Notes: a model not told the origin generated them from the sequence alone. A DNA stretch of 64,000 bases from Pleurocapsa sp. PCC 7327 (GCF_000317025.1 NC_019689.1:1589501-1653500), one strand, 5' to 3'; counted from the stretch's first letter, positions 7,900-17,134 are shown. Numbers and translations are program-made.

Positions 7900-9006
7900 A
7901 TGGAACAACCAACTATCCTCGATCTCAAAAACGTCACCAAACAGTTTTCAGCTCATTCCACCCCTGCGGTAGATAACGTCAGTTTAACTCTAGAGCAAGG
8001 AGATGTATTAGGATTGCTCGGTCCTTCTGGCTGCGGAAAAACGACGCTATTGCGGATTATCGCTGGCTTCGAGCAACCTTCAAGCGGCGCGATCGCTCTT
8101 GCCGGACGCACGGTTGCGGGCAAAGGATGTTGGGTGCCGCCAGAGTCGAGAAATACTGGCATGGTGTTTCAAGACTATGCTTTGTTCCCTCATCTAACCA
8201 TTGCAGAAAACATTGCTTTTGGGTTGCAAAGGAAGTGCGCTCGTCTCTCCAAAGCCCAGATCGAACAACGCATTGCTGAGGTTCTTTTACTGGTAGGACT
8301 GACTGGATTAGAAAAACGCTATCCCCACGAACTATCGGGCGGCCAACAACAGCGCGTTGCCTTAGCCAGGGCTTTAGCGCCCCAACCCGCTTTGATCCTA
8401 TTAGACGAGCCTCTGAGCAATTTGGACGTGCAAGTGCGACAGTACCTCCGCCACGAGATCCGCCACATCCTCAAAGCAGCAGGAACTTCAGCTATTTTCG
8501 TCACGCACGACCAAGAAGAAGCCCTTTCCATTTCCGATAAAATTGGGGTAATGCGCCAAGGCAAACTAGAACAGTTAGGTACGCCAGAAGAAATTTATAC
8601 TCGCCCGGCTTCGCTGTTTGTGGCAGAATTTGTCAAGCAGGCAAATGTTCTTCCAGCCAAGCGCCAGGGAAATACTTGGCAAACAGAAATTGGAGCCTGG
8701 GAAATACCGAGTGCAAGCGAATTGAGGGGATTAGATACGGGCGAGTTGACGATCGCTCAAGAGGATATTATCCTCAAGCCAGATGAGACCTCGACGATAA
8801 AAATCTGCGATCGCCAATTTTTAGGTCGAGAGTACCGCTACTGTCTAGAAACTGCTTCTGGCAAAAGATTGCACGCTCGTACCGCGATCGACACCCAACT
8901 ACCGATCGGGATGCGAGTCCAGCTTTCAGTCAGTCCCGAAGCCGCACGGGTTTTTCCCTCGACTGCCCAGATGAAGCCAATTTCTGAGGTGCTTTCTTTT
9001 CATTAA
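7900..9006 (+). CDS. ABC transporter ATP-binding protein, ferric-iron (FutC/FbpC) type
   Basis: 368 residues. ATPase domain about 1-240: Walker A GPSGCGKTT, signature LSGGQQQR, Walker B LILLDEP and switch His in VTHDQEE. A C-terminal TOBE-like part (about 290-360) follows. The sequence is closest in style to the iron(III) ATPases FbpC/FutC; sulfate or polyamine ATPases are the main alternatives. No permease or binding-protein gene is nearby, so its partners lie elsewhere. I saw no Fur-box-like sequence upstream. Confidence 0.8.
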   Translation: MEQPTILDLKNVTKQFSAHSTPAVDNVSLTLEQGDVLGLLGPSGCGKTTLLRIIAGFEQPSSGAIALAGRTVAGKGCWVPPESRNTGMVFQDYALFPHLTIAENIAFGLQRKCARLSKAQIEQRIAEVLLLVGLTGLEKRYPHELSGGQQQRVALARALAPQPALILLDEPLSNLDVQVRQYLRHEIRHILKAAGTSAIFVTHDQEEALSISDKIGVMRQGKLEQLGTPEEIYTRPASLFVAEFVKQANVLPAKRQGNTWQTEIGAWEIPSASELRGLDTGELTIAQEDIILKPDETSTIKICDRQFLGREYRYCLETASGKRLHARTAIDTQLPIGMRVQLSVSPEAARVFPSTAQMKPISEVLSFH

Positions 9007-9052
9007 AACGCGATCGATCGCTGCATCGAGGAAGTATTTTCGCCTAAAATAA

Positions 9053-9072
9053 AAATAACTACTTAGTTATTT
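9053..9072. promoter_or_regulatory. Perfect 20-bp palindrome, candidate operator of the ArsR-type gene
   Basis: Arms AAATAACTA and TAGTTATTT are exact reverse complements around a CT spacer, centred about 41 bases before the regulator's ATG. ArsR/SmtB proteins bind AT-rich inverted repeats close to their own promoters, so autoregulation is a reasonable inference. Confidence 0.5.
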
Positions 9073-9103
9073 AATCGATTTTTGAAAGCGACGATCGCTC
9101 TCT

Positions 9104-9457
9104 ATGGCAAAGACTTCTTCTAAGACATCTCCCGAACTGCTAGCCCCAGTGGCAGAATATTTCAAAGTCCTCTCAGAAGTGAGTCGTCTGGCAATTTTAG
9201 ATGTGCTGAGGCAATCGGGAACTATGAATGTCACAGAAATTGCTGAAGCGACTGGTTTGGGACAGGCAAATTTATCGAAGCACTTAAAAGTATTGACGCA
9301 AGCTGGATTTTTGTCGCGCCGACAAAATGGAGTTAGCGTTTATTATGAAATTGCCGATCCAGCAATCTTTGAGTTATGCGAGTTAGTTTGCGATCGCGTT
9401 AAGGAACGATTGCTAAAACAAGCTCAACAGTTTGAGAAATTTGAGGCTTTTCTATAA
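9104..9457 (+). CDS. ArsR/SmtB-family winged-helix regulator
   Basis: 117 residues. The domain begins at PVAEYFKVLSEVSRLAILDVL, and the recognition-helix region is TEIAEATGLGQANLSKHLKVL, followed by the wing RRQNGVSVYYEI. The classic CVC metal motif of ArsR/SmtB sensors is absent; the only cysteines form CELVC near residue 95. It may therefore sense something other than a heavy metal, or use redox. The upstream palindrome suggests autorepression. The gene is convergent with the LpxB-related gene, only 4 bases apart. Confidence 0.85.
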   Translation: MAKTSSKTSPELLAPVAEYFKVLSEVSRLAILDVLRQSGTMNVTEIAEATGLGQANLSKHLKVLTQAGFLSRRQNGVSVYYEIADPAIFELCELVCDRVKERLLKQAQQFEKFEAFL

Positions 9458-9461
9458 ACCA

Positions 9462-10775
9462 CTAACTATTGACCATAAATTTTTCCATCAGACAATTAGC
9501 AATACGAGCAGCAGCGCCGGGACTTCCCATCCGTCGCCGTCCATTTTGGTTAATTTGCTGCCAGCGATCGGCATCGTCGAGTAAGGATTGAATCTCACTG
9601 ACAACGTGTTCGGGTTGTTCTACCAGGATAGCAGAACACCCTAAAAGACGAGTTTGAGCTTCAGCAAATGCATAGGTAAATTGCGGTCCCTCGCCAGGAA
9701 TGATAATAGCAGGTTTACCCAAGCCGACAAACTGTTCCGTTGCCGTTCCCGCCATCGCGATCGCTAAGTCAGCCGCCGACAAACACTCTGCATAGGCATT
9801 TTGAGATAGGATTAAGGTTGTACTACCTAGCGTAAACGCTGAAGCATTAGCATCGGAAATCGGGCGAAAATTCCAACCGCGCTCGATGAGAGGCTTTTGA
9901 AAAGGTTCGAGGGACAAAGCGGGCGCGATCGCGCCTAAAAATAAAATAGGACGGCGATCGAAGACAGCGATGACACCCGCTATGGCGGTCAAAATCGTTT
10001 GCCAATTTCTTTGTGCTTCTGGCATTCTCGATCCGGGGAGCAGGAGAATGACGAGCGAATCCTTCTGACTTTTGGCTGGCGAGCCGCTATTTTGCCAGCT
10101 CCAAGTAGATCGACTGACCCATCCCTCGTGGGACGAGTTGATGCCGCACAAATGTATAGGAGCGCGATCGCAGGCTTCAACTTCAAGTCCATCTATCATG
10201 GGATTGCCCAGATCGAAAGCAGGGATCGACCATTGTTGTAAAATTTGAGTGGTTAGTGTATCTCTGGGAAATACTGCCTTGCAGCGGCGACGGCTCATTA
10301 ACCAGCGCTCCCAGGGAAGATATACCGCTCCCAACCAACGTTCTAATCCAGAGGTTGGAGGCAACCAACCGTCTTCATCGCGAAGATAATACTCGGATTT
10401 CGCCGTTCCGACAAAAGCATATTCGGCACCGCTCGACCATGCAAATAGTAGAGGCACAATATCGCCCACCGCTAAAATTTTTCCGCCGATTTTTGCCCAT
10501 CTGCGGACGGTCTTGAATTGCGCTAGCGTCAACTGCAATAATCCGCCTCGAACGTCTCGCCATAGCTGTCGCCCATCCATGTAGATAAATCCTCCAGAAG
10601 GCATCTGCTTTACCTGCCCGATCGTGGGAATATTAAGCTGGGAATAGGCGTATCCAGTTCCCACTAGAGGAAATGCCGTTATTTTGGGCGCTCTGGGATG
10701 GCGCTGCAATTGTTCTATAATGCGGATGGCGATCGCGTCTTCTCCGTGACCGTTACTTAAGACAAGGAGTTGCAT
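9462..10775 (-). CDS. Lipid-A-disaccharide synthase-related protein
   Basis: 437 residues. The N terminus LLVLSNGHGEDAIAIRII and the C-terminal donor-binding half (IAMAGTATEQFVGLGKPAIIIPGEGPQ) match the LpxB-related family TIGR03492 as I remember it. The fold is GT-B; true LpxB joins UDP-diacylglucosamine to lipid X. Members of this family are not proven LpxB enzymes. A second, different LpxB-like gene lies at 22628-23944. Confidence 0.75.
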   Translation of the reverse strand: MQLLVLSNGHGEDAIAIRIIEQLQRHPRAPKITAFPLVGTGYAYSQLNIPTIGQVKQMPSGGFIYMDGRQLWRDVRGGLLQLTLAQFKTVRRWAKIGGKILAVGDIVPLLFAWSSGAEYAFVGTAKSEYYLRDEDGWLPPTSGLERWLGAVYLPWERWLMSRRRCKAVFPRDTLTTQILQQWSIPAFDLGNPMIDGLEVEACDRAPIHLCGINSSHEGWVSRSTWSWQNSGSPAKSQKDSLVILLLPGSRMPEAQRNWQTILTAIAGVIAVFDRRPILFLGAIAPALSLEPFQKPLIERGWNFRPISDANASAFTLGSTTLILSQNAYAECLSAADLAIAMAGTATEQFVGLGKPAIIIPGEGPQFTYAFAEAQTRLLGCSAILVEQPEHVVSEIQSLLDDADRWQQINQNGRRRMGSPGAAARIANCLMEKFMVNS

Positions 10776-11210
10776 GAATTTAGACTAACAGCTCATTAGG
10801 TAGACGGTTTTTTTAAGATAACCGATTCTTCACAGATAGTTCCCATTCCAGTTTTCCGAAGATAAGGAAAATAAGAGTGTGTTTTCCTAAATTAAAATAG
10901 TTTTTTTATTGATTTTGCCGCCAGTCGCAATCGCCTCAAACTTATTGAGATCGCTGCTTGGAGAACTTTGTCCTGAAAAATTTATCAGTTTATTTTTAAG
11001 AGCCTAAACTTAGGTTGTTTTCATTATCCCATTCAATGAGAATGCAAATGGTTAGGGAACAACAGTGGACAGATTAGCATTACTAGATATAGCTTCCTAA
11101 CATAGTCTTTGACTGTCAAGCTGGCTGGTAATGCTAATTGTTTCCTTGGTAGGACAACGCCAAATGAGATAAGCTCGACAGAAGAAAATTCTTTCTCATT
11201 GGCAAAACCT
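10776..11210. other. Intergenic region without a recognisable gene
   Basis: This stretch separates two divergent genes and should hold both promoters. It is AT-rich with A/T runs and shows no convincing coding frame. A TTG-initiated extension of the downstream gene from 11109 is open but not homologous-looking. Confidence 0.6.
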
Positions 11211-11525
11211 ATGCATGCACTTTCAATTCCGACTTGGGTTATTCACGTTTCTAGCGTTATTGAGTGGGTTGCCGCTATTTGGCTCGTCTGGATTTATGGA
11301 GAAGTAACTGGCAATCGATACTGGTGGGGATTATCCTGGGCAATGTTACCTGCTTTGCTCAGTGCCATGTGTGCTTGTACTTGGCATTTCTTCGATAATG
11401 CCAGTTCGTTAGAATGGCTAGTAACGCTACAAGCTTCAATGACCGTGGTAGGCAATTGCACTCTGTGCGCCGCGGCTTGGTGGATTTGGCGTTCTGCTAG
11501 TGGGGGGCGATCGCAGCAAGAATAG
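11211..11525 (+). CDS. Ycf49-like membrane protein (DUF2499)
   Basis: 104 residues from the ATG at 11211. It starts MHALSIPTWVIHVSSVIEWV, the usual beginning of DUF2499/Ycf49 proteins as I recall them. About three membrane helices follow, with CACTWHFFDN between the second and third. Function unknown. It is followed after 29 bases by the DUF3593 gene, a neighbour pair I recall from cyanobacteria, so the two may act together. Confidence 0.75.
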   Translation: MHALSIPTWVIHVSSVIEWVAAIWLVWIYGEVTGNRYWWGLSWAMLPALLSAMCACTWHFFDNASSLEWLVTLQASMTVVGNCTLCAAAWWIWRSASGGRSQQE

Positions 11526-11554
11526 TTAACAATAGTAGTCGAAAAAAAATTCCT

Positions 11555-11851
11555 GTGATGCTCTCAAAAGATACGTTATTTGCCCTTTCCCTCTTTCCTT
11601 ATCTAGGATTTTTGTGGTTTCTGACTCGTTCTAAACAAACCCCGCGTTTGGCTTTAATTGGATTTTATGCTCTGTTGGTTTTTGTCGGCGTTACCATTCC
11701 AGCAGGAATTTATGCCAAAATTCACTATGGCAAGGTTTTAGCCAATGTGGATTGGTTGCACGGCAGTGCGGAATCTTTGTTAACTATTTCTAATATTTTG
11801 GTCGTGCTGGGGTTTCGGCAAGCAATTGTCGATCGCAAACGCGCGTCATAA
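11555..11851 (+). CDS. DUF3593-type small membrane protein
   Basis: 98 residues with three hydrophobic segments (TLFALSLFPYLGFLWFL, ALIGFYALLVFVGVTIPAG and a C-terminal one). WLHGSAESLLTISN between the second and third is polar and probably conserved. The assignment to DUF3593 rests on memory and on the neighbouring DUF2499 gene. No function is known. Confidence 0.7.
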   Translation: MMLSKDTLFALSLFPYLGFLWFLTRSKQTPRLALIGFYALLVFVGVTIPAGIYAKIHYGKVLANVDWLHGSAESLLTISNILVVLGFRQAIVDRKRAS

Positions 11852-11853
11852 TT

Positions 11854-11881
11854 AGTTCAAAGTTCAAAGTTCAAAGTTCAA
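11854..11881. repeat. Tandem heptamer AGTTCAA, four copies
   Basis: Four perfect copies lie between two convergent genes. The flanks ATTAGTT (11851-11857) and AACTAAT (11881-11887) are reverse complements, so the block can fold into a hairpin and might act as a shared terminator. Heptanucleotide tandem repeats are known in cyanobacterial genomes. Confidence 0.85.
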
Positions 11882-11889
11882 ACTAATTC

Positions 11890-12762
11890 TCAACTCGCTC
11901 CCATTTTCATACTTAAATCTAACCAAGTAGAACGAGTAATGGGAGCGCTGCTGGAGATATAATCTACCCTGGTTTCTGCCACCCCGCGAATATTATTTAA
12001 AGTAATATTTCCAGATGCCTCGATCTTTACCTTGTCATTTCGTGCGCGGATCGACTGTACCGCTTGCTTCATCTCCTCGATCGTCATGTTATCCAACATG
12101 ATAATATCCACGCCGCCTGCGAGAGCAGCTTCAACTTCAGCGATGCTGGTTGTCTCTACTTCGATTGTTAAAGGATAAGGCATCGTTTTGCGAACTGCCG
12201 CGATCGCTTCTCTAATACCTCCAGCCGCTGCGATATGATTGTCCTTAATCATAACCGCATCGTCTAATCCCATGCGGTGATTGGCAGCGCCGCCGACTTG
12301 GGTGGCATACTTTTCCAAAATTCTCAATCCTGGCGTTGTTTTGCGCGTATCGACTAACTGAGTCGGTAAATCCGCGATCGCGTCTGCATACTGTCGGGTT
12401 AGCGTGGCAATGCCACTGAGACGCATGGCTAAATTGAGCGCTACTCTTTCCCCCATCAGTAAAGCATCCGTCGCGCCTTCGATGCGAGCAATTACCTCTG
12501 CGGGTTTAACTGCTTGGCCTTCTGCCACTAGGGGAACGAAATTTACCTGGCGATCGAGTAACTGAAATACTCTGGCGGCGACTGGCAATCCTGCAATTAT
12601 GCCGGCTTCTTTAGCAATCCATTCTGCCTTTCCTGCTGTAGCCGTTTGCGGGAAGATTCCTTGCGTCGCGCGATCGCCCCTACCAATATCTTCCAACAAC
12701 CAGCTTTGCAACAGTCCCTCTAATACAATCGGCGGCGGCAGTACGGCAATTGAATGTTTCAT
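11890..12762 (-). CDS. nadC: Nicotinate-nucleotide pyrophosphorylase (quinolinate phosphoribosyltransferase)
   Basis: 290 residues, full length. Catalyses quinolinate + PRPP to nicotinate mononucleotide, a step of NAD synthesis. Family motifs: EDIGRGDRAT near residue 24, DTRKTTPGLR near 138, GGAANHRMGLDDAVMIKDNH near 157, IMLDNM near 223, and EASGNI near 249. It follows the RDD gene by 9 bases, suggesting one transcript. Confidence 0.95.
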   Translation of the reverse strand: MKHSIAVLPPPIVLEGLLQSWLLEDIGRGDRATQGIFPQTATAGKAEWIAKEAGIIAGLPVAARVFQLLDRQVNFVPLVAEGQAVKPAEVIARIEGATDALLMGERVALNLAMRLSGIATLTRQYADAIADLPTQLVDTRKTTPGLRILEKYATQVGGAANHRMGLDDAVMIKDNHIAAAGGIREAIAAVRKTMPYPLTIEVETTSIAEVEAALAGGVDIIMLDNMTIEEMKQAVQSIRARNDKVKIEASGNITLNNIRGVAETRVDYISSSAPITRSTWLDLSMKMGAS

Positions 12763-12771
12763 CTCAGTAAA

Positions 12772-13311
12772 TTATCGTTTCTGAAAGTTGCGCTTCAAGT
12801 TAAAATAAAGCTTTTTCAGGCGAAGATCGAGCGATAAACCTCGGCGCGTTTGGATGACGATGGTTCCGGCAATTCTGTCGTGAAAAGCTTGGTTGAGTTC
12901 TTCATCGGCAAAAGCCACGCCACAGTCAGCCAGCAGAGGAGAGACTAGCAATAGCATCGACAATCCATTGACAAAATTAATTTCTAAGCCATACACCGCC
13001 AGCATCGCAGCCAAGCCAACAATTCCTTCCCGTTTTGCCAAGGCTAGCAGTCCGGGAATTTTGTTAAAACGCGGATCGATGACTTTCATATCCAGCGCAT
13101 AGCGACCGAGACTTTGACCTTTATTTTTTTCGACGACTAAAACCCGCACGACAAACCAGCCGACTAGGAACACGAACCACTGTATGATATCGGGAAAGAA
13201 GGAACTCAACAGCCAAACCGCAACAAAATCGATTAAAAAAGCAGCGACTCGCCGCTCGATCGGAACTTTGGGATATCGTCTCTCAGGCATTTGCTCGGTC
13301 TTAATCAGCAT
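12772..13311 (-). CDS. RDD-family membrane protein
   Basis: 179 residues. The first helix region RRVAAFLIDFVAVWLLSS contains the R..D pattern that names the family, and GRYALDMKVIDP is the usual loop. About three membrane helices are present, followed by a basic C-terminal tail. RDD proteins are often linked to ion or small-molecule transport, without a general function. Start at 13311 or at the internal ATG at 13290. Confidence 0.8.
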   Translation of the reverse strand: MLIKTEQMPERRYPKVPIERRVAAFLIDFVAVWLLSSFFPDIIQWFVFLVGWFVVRVLVVEKNKGQSLGRYALDMKVIDPRFNKIPGLLALAKREGIVGLAAMLAVYGLEINFVNGLSMLLLVSPLLADCGVAFADEELNQAFHDRIAGTIVIQTRRGLSLDLRLKKLYFNLKRNFQKR

Positions 13312-13548
13312 GGTGCAAGAAGTAGGGACTTCGCTCCCTTGTTATAGCAAGAAATGATAACTTTTATACTTCTCTACTTTACCTTGGTTGACTGACAAAA
13401 CTCTTGAAATCGTTGACTTATCTTAGGTTGGTGTTGAGCGATAGTAAAACCCAACTTCGCAGGCGCGATCGCCAAGAGAACGGCACATCCAAATGACCAA
13501 ATGACTCAACCGGACGATCGGCAAACCGATCTATCTGAGTAGACATCT

Positions 13549-14403
13549 CTAAAACAGGCTAAGCTGTACGGGAGAGGATTCTAAGCAATCCCATGGCAAG
13601 GGAGGAATGTTTACGCCTTGCCGTTCGAGCAGTTGCTGAAAATAACGCGCAGTGAAAGGCGATCGCTCCTCTAGCGGACAATGTACGAAGAAATAGATTT
13701 CTGTGCCTTGACGCAACCAGCGATCGACTTGCGTTACCCATTCTTGAAGAAAGGATTGGTTATACTCTTGTTGCGGGTGGCTGATGAAGCGAACTAAACT
13801 AAAATTTGCCGTCAGGCAAGGTTGCAAGGGCACTTTGGGTTTGCGCCTCTCGGAAGCAAGCTGCGGATCGTCGGGACAATCGTAGATCGGACGAGTATCT
13901 AGCAACACTCTTCCCACCCCCAATTTTTCGAGAAGATTGTTTAATTGATTAGCATGGGAGTCTTCAAACCAATCGAGATGGCGGACTTCTACAGCTAAAG
14001 CTTTGGTTTCCTTAACTAGAGATTTGAGAAAAGCGTTCAAATCTTCTAGCAAGTCGGGACTGTAACTGGGAGGTAATTGGAGAAAAACAGATCCGGTGCG
14101 CTCGCCTAAGTTGCTAATTCGCTCCAAAAACGCGATCGCGCCTCCAAGCGAGGGCATGAGTAAGCCATTGTGCGTAATCTCTCTGGGAAGTTTAAGACAA
14201 AATTTGAAACTAGCCGGAGTTTCAGTCGCCCAACGTTCTATGGCAGTGGCTTCAGGTACGGCATAGAATGTTGTATTTCCCTCAACCGTCGTCAAGCGCT
14301 GGCTATAGAGGCGCAGAAAGTTTTTAGACTGAGTTTTTGGCGGGTAAAAGTTTCCTATCCATCCTTTGTACGACCAAACCGCACAACCTAGATAAAAGTT
14401 CAT
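13549..14403 (-). CDS. DUF72 family protein (TIM-barrel)
   Basis: 284 residues from the ATG at 14403. FYLGCAVWSYKGWIGNFYPP, VEGNTTFYAVP, FKLPREITH-like FCLKLPREITH, VEVRHLDWF and a late YFFVHC are the usual order of motifs in DUF72 (YecE-like) proteins. The fold is a TIM barrel related to sugar-phosphate isomerases; the reaction is unknown. The protein is complete. The 258 bases upstream hold no gene. Confidence 0.87.
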   Translation of the reverse strand: MNFYLGCAVWSYKGWIGNFYPPKTQSKNFLRLYSQRLTTVEGNTTFYAVPEATAIERWATETPASFKFCLKLPREITHNGLLMPSLGGAIAFLERISNLGERTGSVFLQLPPSYSPDLLEDLNAFLKSLVKETKALAVEVRHLDWFEDSHANQLNNLLEKLGVGRVLLDTRPIYDCPDDPQLASERRKPKVPLQPCLTANFSLVRFISHPQQEYNQSFLQEWVTQVDRWLRQGTEIYFFVHCPLEERSPFTARYFQQLLERQGVNIPPLPWDCLESSPVQLSLF

Positions 14404-14570
14404 CAATCTATCGCGATTCTCAACACCTCTCTAGTCTCTCGCAAGACAAAGCAGATGCGATCGCCAAAAAGTTATATCGATTACCTAAATGTTTGCGGAA
14501 GATGATGAGAGAGGGGAGTGTAGAAAGTGGGTGCGGAGCACCTCATGTCTCGATCGCGAACCTGCTTTAG

Positions 14571-14585
14571 CGAGCAAGATGCTCG
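14571..14585. repeat. Small hairpin repeat CGAGCA-AGA-TGCTCG
   Basis: Perfect 6-bp arms around AGA. It shares the GCAAGATGC centre with the copy at 49802-49822 (GCAGGATGC at 1541), but the outer bases differ in a paired way, so the stem is kept while the sequence drifts. Confidence 0.6.
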
Positions 14586-14661
14586 CACTACCGATGATAA
14601 ATTTGCCAAAATGGGATGCTCCCAGTGTTGAATTTCCCAAAGGGGTTGACTTCGACGGAAA

Positions 14662-15909
14662 TCAAACCGGACTGACCGCCTCATTATGTACGACCCTTAG
14701 CGCCTTAGCTTCTGCTGCATCGGTTAGCGCCGCATCGCGCAGTTGCTCGCGCAGGTTGGGCATTACGGCAAGCGCTCTCGTCCAATCGGGAATCTGCGCC
14801 CCAGCAGGATTGGAGAAATAGTCTTCTCCGGCTTCGGCAATGACCTCCTCGAACAATTCGGTAGTCACTTCTTCTTGGTGGCGACCGAATTCCAGGTTAT
14901 TGACCCGCGCATCGACAAAGTACTGGCGCGTATAGTCTTGAGCTTGCCGACGGAATTTAATGCGCAAGGAATGGAGGTGTTCTCTCGTCAGTACGACTTG
15001 CTCGGTTTCTGTCAGGGTGCGCAAGAGGGAACGAAGGATATCCCGACACATTTTTTGCAATCCTTCTTGCGTCGAACTGCCGACCGTCTGATGCTTATGG
15101 TCGAAAACGCCCAGATCTATCTGGGCAATGCGTTTCTGGGCAACGTTGCGATAAACCTCTGCCAACAAGCCAACTTCTAAACCCCAGTTGCTCGGAATGC
15201 GAATATTAAGCGCCAGATCGCCGTTCATGGCAAACTCTCCCGACAGGGGATAGCGAAAGGCATTGAGATAGCGCAGATAATTCTGATACCCAAGAAGTTC
15301 GGTTAAGGCTGTTAGCAAGGGCGTGACAAAAAGACGCATTACTCGACCGTTGAGCTGGCGAGATTCGCTGCCGATCCGAGCGTAATAGGCTTTATTGAAG
15401 GCAATGCCAAATTCTTTTTCGAGAAGGGGATAGAGAAGTTTGAGCGGATAGGAACGCTCGTAGGTAATGATATCTGCATCGTGGAGGGCGATCGCTTCTG
15501 CTTCTAGGGTGGCTACGCCCAATCCCAGCCACACGGCGCGACCTTTCCCTTTAAAACTAGATAAGTCTAAAGCGCGATCGCCTAAAGTTTCCAGAATGCG
15601 AGTTACCCGCTCTCCATTCTCCCAAATGACTGCCGTCGGTTGCGGCAATGAGTCAAAAAACTCTACTGCTTTTGCATATTGGGCGATCGTATTAGCATAC
15701 AAGCAGACCACTACTTTTTTAACAAAAGCACACTGACCGAGGTGGTCTCTAATGCTAGCTAGCGCAGGTCTTTCTAATTCTTCGTAAAGCGCTGGGATGA
15801 CGACTGCTGTTGGAGCCTGTTCGCTGAGTCGAATCAATTTTTCTTCCAGGAGTTCCAAGTCGCATCCAAAATCGTGAATAGTTGTGATTAACTCCTGCTT
15901 ATAGTCCAT
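14662..15909 (-). CDS. gpgS: Glucosyl-3-phosphoglycerate synthase
   Basis: 415 residues, GT-A fold, family GT81. It transfers glucose from a nucleotide sugar to 3-phosphoglycerate, the first step to the compatible solute glucosylglycerate. AVVIPALYEE begins the catalytic domain (about residue 35), the metal-binding DAD lies in LHDADIITYERSYP, and YPLSGEFAMNGDLAL is the acceptor-side motif of the family. No gpgP phosphatase gene is adjacent. Salt or nitrogen stress is the usual context for such solutes (family knowledge). Confidence 0.85.
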   Translation of the reverse strand: MDYKQELITTIHDFGCDLELLEEKLIRLSEQAPTAVVIPALYEELERPALASIRDHLGQCAFVKKVVVCLYANTIAQYAKAVEFFDSLPQPTAVIWENGERVTRILETLGDRALDLSSFKGKGRAVWLGLGVATLEAEAIALHDADIITYERSYPLKLLYPLLEKEFGIAFNKAYYARIGSESRQLNGRVMRLFVTPLLTALTELLGYQNYLRYLNAFRYPLSGEFAMNGDLALNIRIPSNWGLEVGLLAEVYRNVAQKRIAQIDLGVFDHKHQTVGSSTQEGLQKMCRDILRSLLRTLTETEQVVLTREHLHSLRIKFRRQAQDYTRQYFVDARVNNLEFGRHQEEVTTELFEEVIAEAGEDYFSNPAGAQIPDWTRALAVMPNLREQLRDAALTDAAEAKALRVVHNEAVSPV

Positions 15910-16217
15910 ATCCGCCTTGATTTATTCAGTAAATTTAAGGCAACCGTAAAGTTAACCTGAATAATTTTTGCACGAGTTGCACTAATTGCCGTGTCTGCTT
16001 TGATACCAGTCTTGAAATAGAGTTTACAAAGCAACTTCGGTGAATTTTCCTCTCGATCGAGGTAACGTTCGAGCAACTCTTCAATAGTAATACACAAAGC
16101 GGATGCCAAGTAGCGAAAATGGATTTTGAAAAATTGCGGGAGAAGTAGAAGTATAGATAAAATTTGCTATTCCCAACGGGCTAAAAATAGCGATCGCGAA
16201 AAAAGAGTTGTTTATTA
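15910..16217. other. Gap between gpgS and the insertion sequence
   Basis: Contains the gpgS promoter side. A 73-codon minus frame is open here but overlaps gpgS and looks non-coding. No repeats or RNA genes seen. Confidence 0.5.
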
Positions 16218-17134
16218 GACCTCCAGCAAAAGTCAGAGTAAGTTAGGTAAAATAAAACCAAATTACAATTCGAGTTATGACTTACTCTCAAGTAAAAATT
16301 TAAAACCGACAGAGTTTAAACGGCTTTGTGGAGTATATCCAGAGACGTTTAAAGAGATGGTAAAAGTTCTAGAAGCCGAAAAAGTCTTACAAAAAAAACA
16401 GGACGACCAAATAAATTAAGCGCAGAAGACCAAATCTTAATGACTCTTGAATATTGGCGAGAGTATCGCACCTATTTTCATATCGGAACTAGCTGGGGAA
16501 TAAACGAGACAACGGCTTTACGAATCACCAGAAAAGTAGAAGATATTTTAATGAAATCGGGACTTTTCAATCTGCCTGGGAAAAAAGCTGTTCAACCCCA
16601 AAATACAGAAATTGAAATTGTCGTAGTAGATGTAGCAGAACATGAAATAGAAAGACCGAAAAAAACAAAAAGCTTACTACAGTGGTCGGCAAAAGTGTCA
16701 CACGATAAAATCGCAAGTTTTAGCTGACGCAAAAACGAGACAAATTCTTTGTATTGCTCATGAGAAGGGAAAAAGTCATGATTTTAAGATTTGGAAAAAT
16801 AGTAAAATAGGAATCGAACAACAGATAGAATGTTTGGCTGATAAAGGATATCAAGGAATTCAGAAACTTCATCCCAACAGTAGAATTCCCAACAAAAAAA
16901 GCGCAATCAACAGTTAAGTCTAGAGCAAAAGAAGTTTAATCGTAAGTTAGCAAGTGAAAGGATTGTAATTGAAAATATTCATCGCAGTCTAAAAATATTC
17001 AGAATTCTTTCAAGTCGATATCGCAACCGAAGAAGACGGTTTGGGTTGAGATTTAATTTGATTGCTGGCATTTATAATTATGAACTTCTTTCCCACTCCA
17101 ATTATGCGATCGCGTAACACTTTTGCAGGAGGTC
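16218..17134 (+). mobile_element. IS5-family insertion sequence, about 917 bp, with terminal inverted repeats
   Basis: The ends GACCTCCAGCAAAAGT (16218-16233) and ACTTTTGCAGGAGGTC (17119-17134) match as inverted repeats at 15 of 16 positions. TA flanks both ends, fitting a 2-bp target duplication. The single internal gene is a frameshifted transposase. The element lies between the gpgS and glyS regions and does not interrupt a recognisable gene. Confidence 0.85.
16277..17117 (+). pseudogene. IS5-type DDE transposase with four frame breaks
   Basis: Piecing frames together from the ATG at 16277 gives a nearly complete transposase. It has an N-terminal helix-turn-helix (KLSAEDQILMTLEYWREY, FHIGTSWGINETTALRI), the first Asp in VVDVAEHEIERPKK, a YYSGRQKCHT stretch, the second Asp in ADKGYQG, and the Glu in ENIHRSLKIFR. 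The frame breaks lie near 16300, 16395, 16668 and 16903. Each is in a run of A and is repaired by one A more or less. No catalytic residue is lost, so decay is recent, or some breaks are sequencing errors or programmed slips. Confidence 0.85.

Noticed and set aside
11854-11881. CRISPR-like array
   Set aside because: The repeats are 7-base direct tandem copies without spacers.
15888-16109. 73-codon minus-strand frame upstream of gpgS
   Set aside because: Overlaps the gpgS start, resembles no protein family and has no clear ribosome site.
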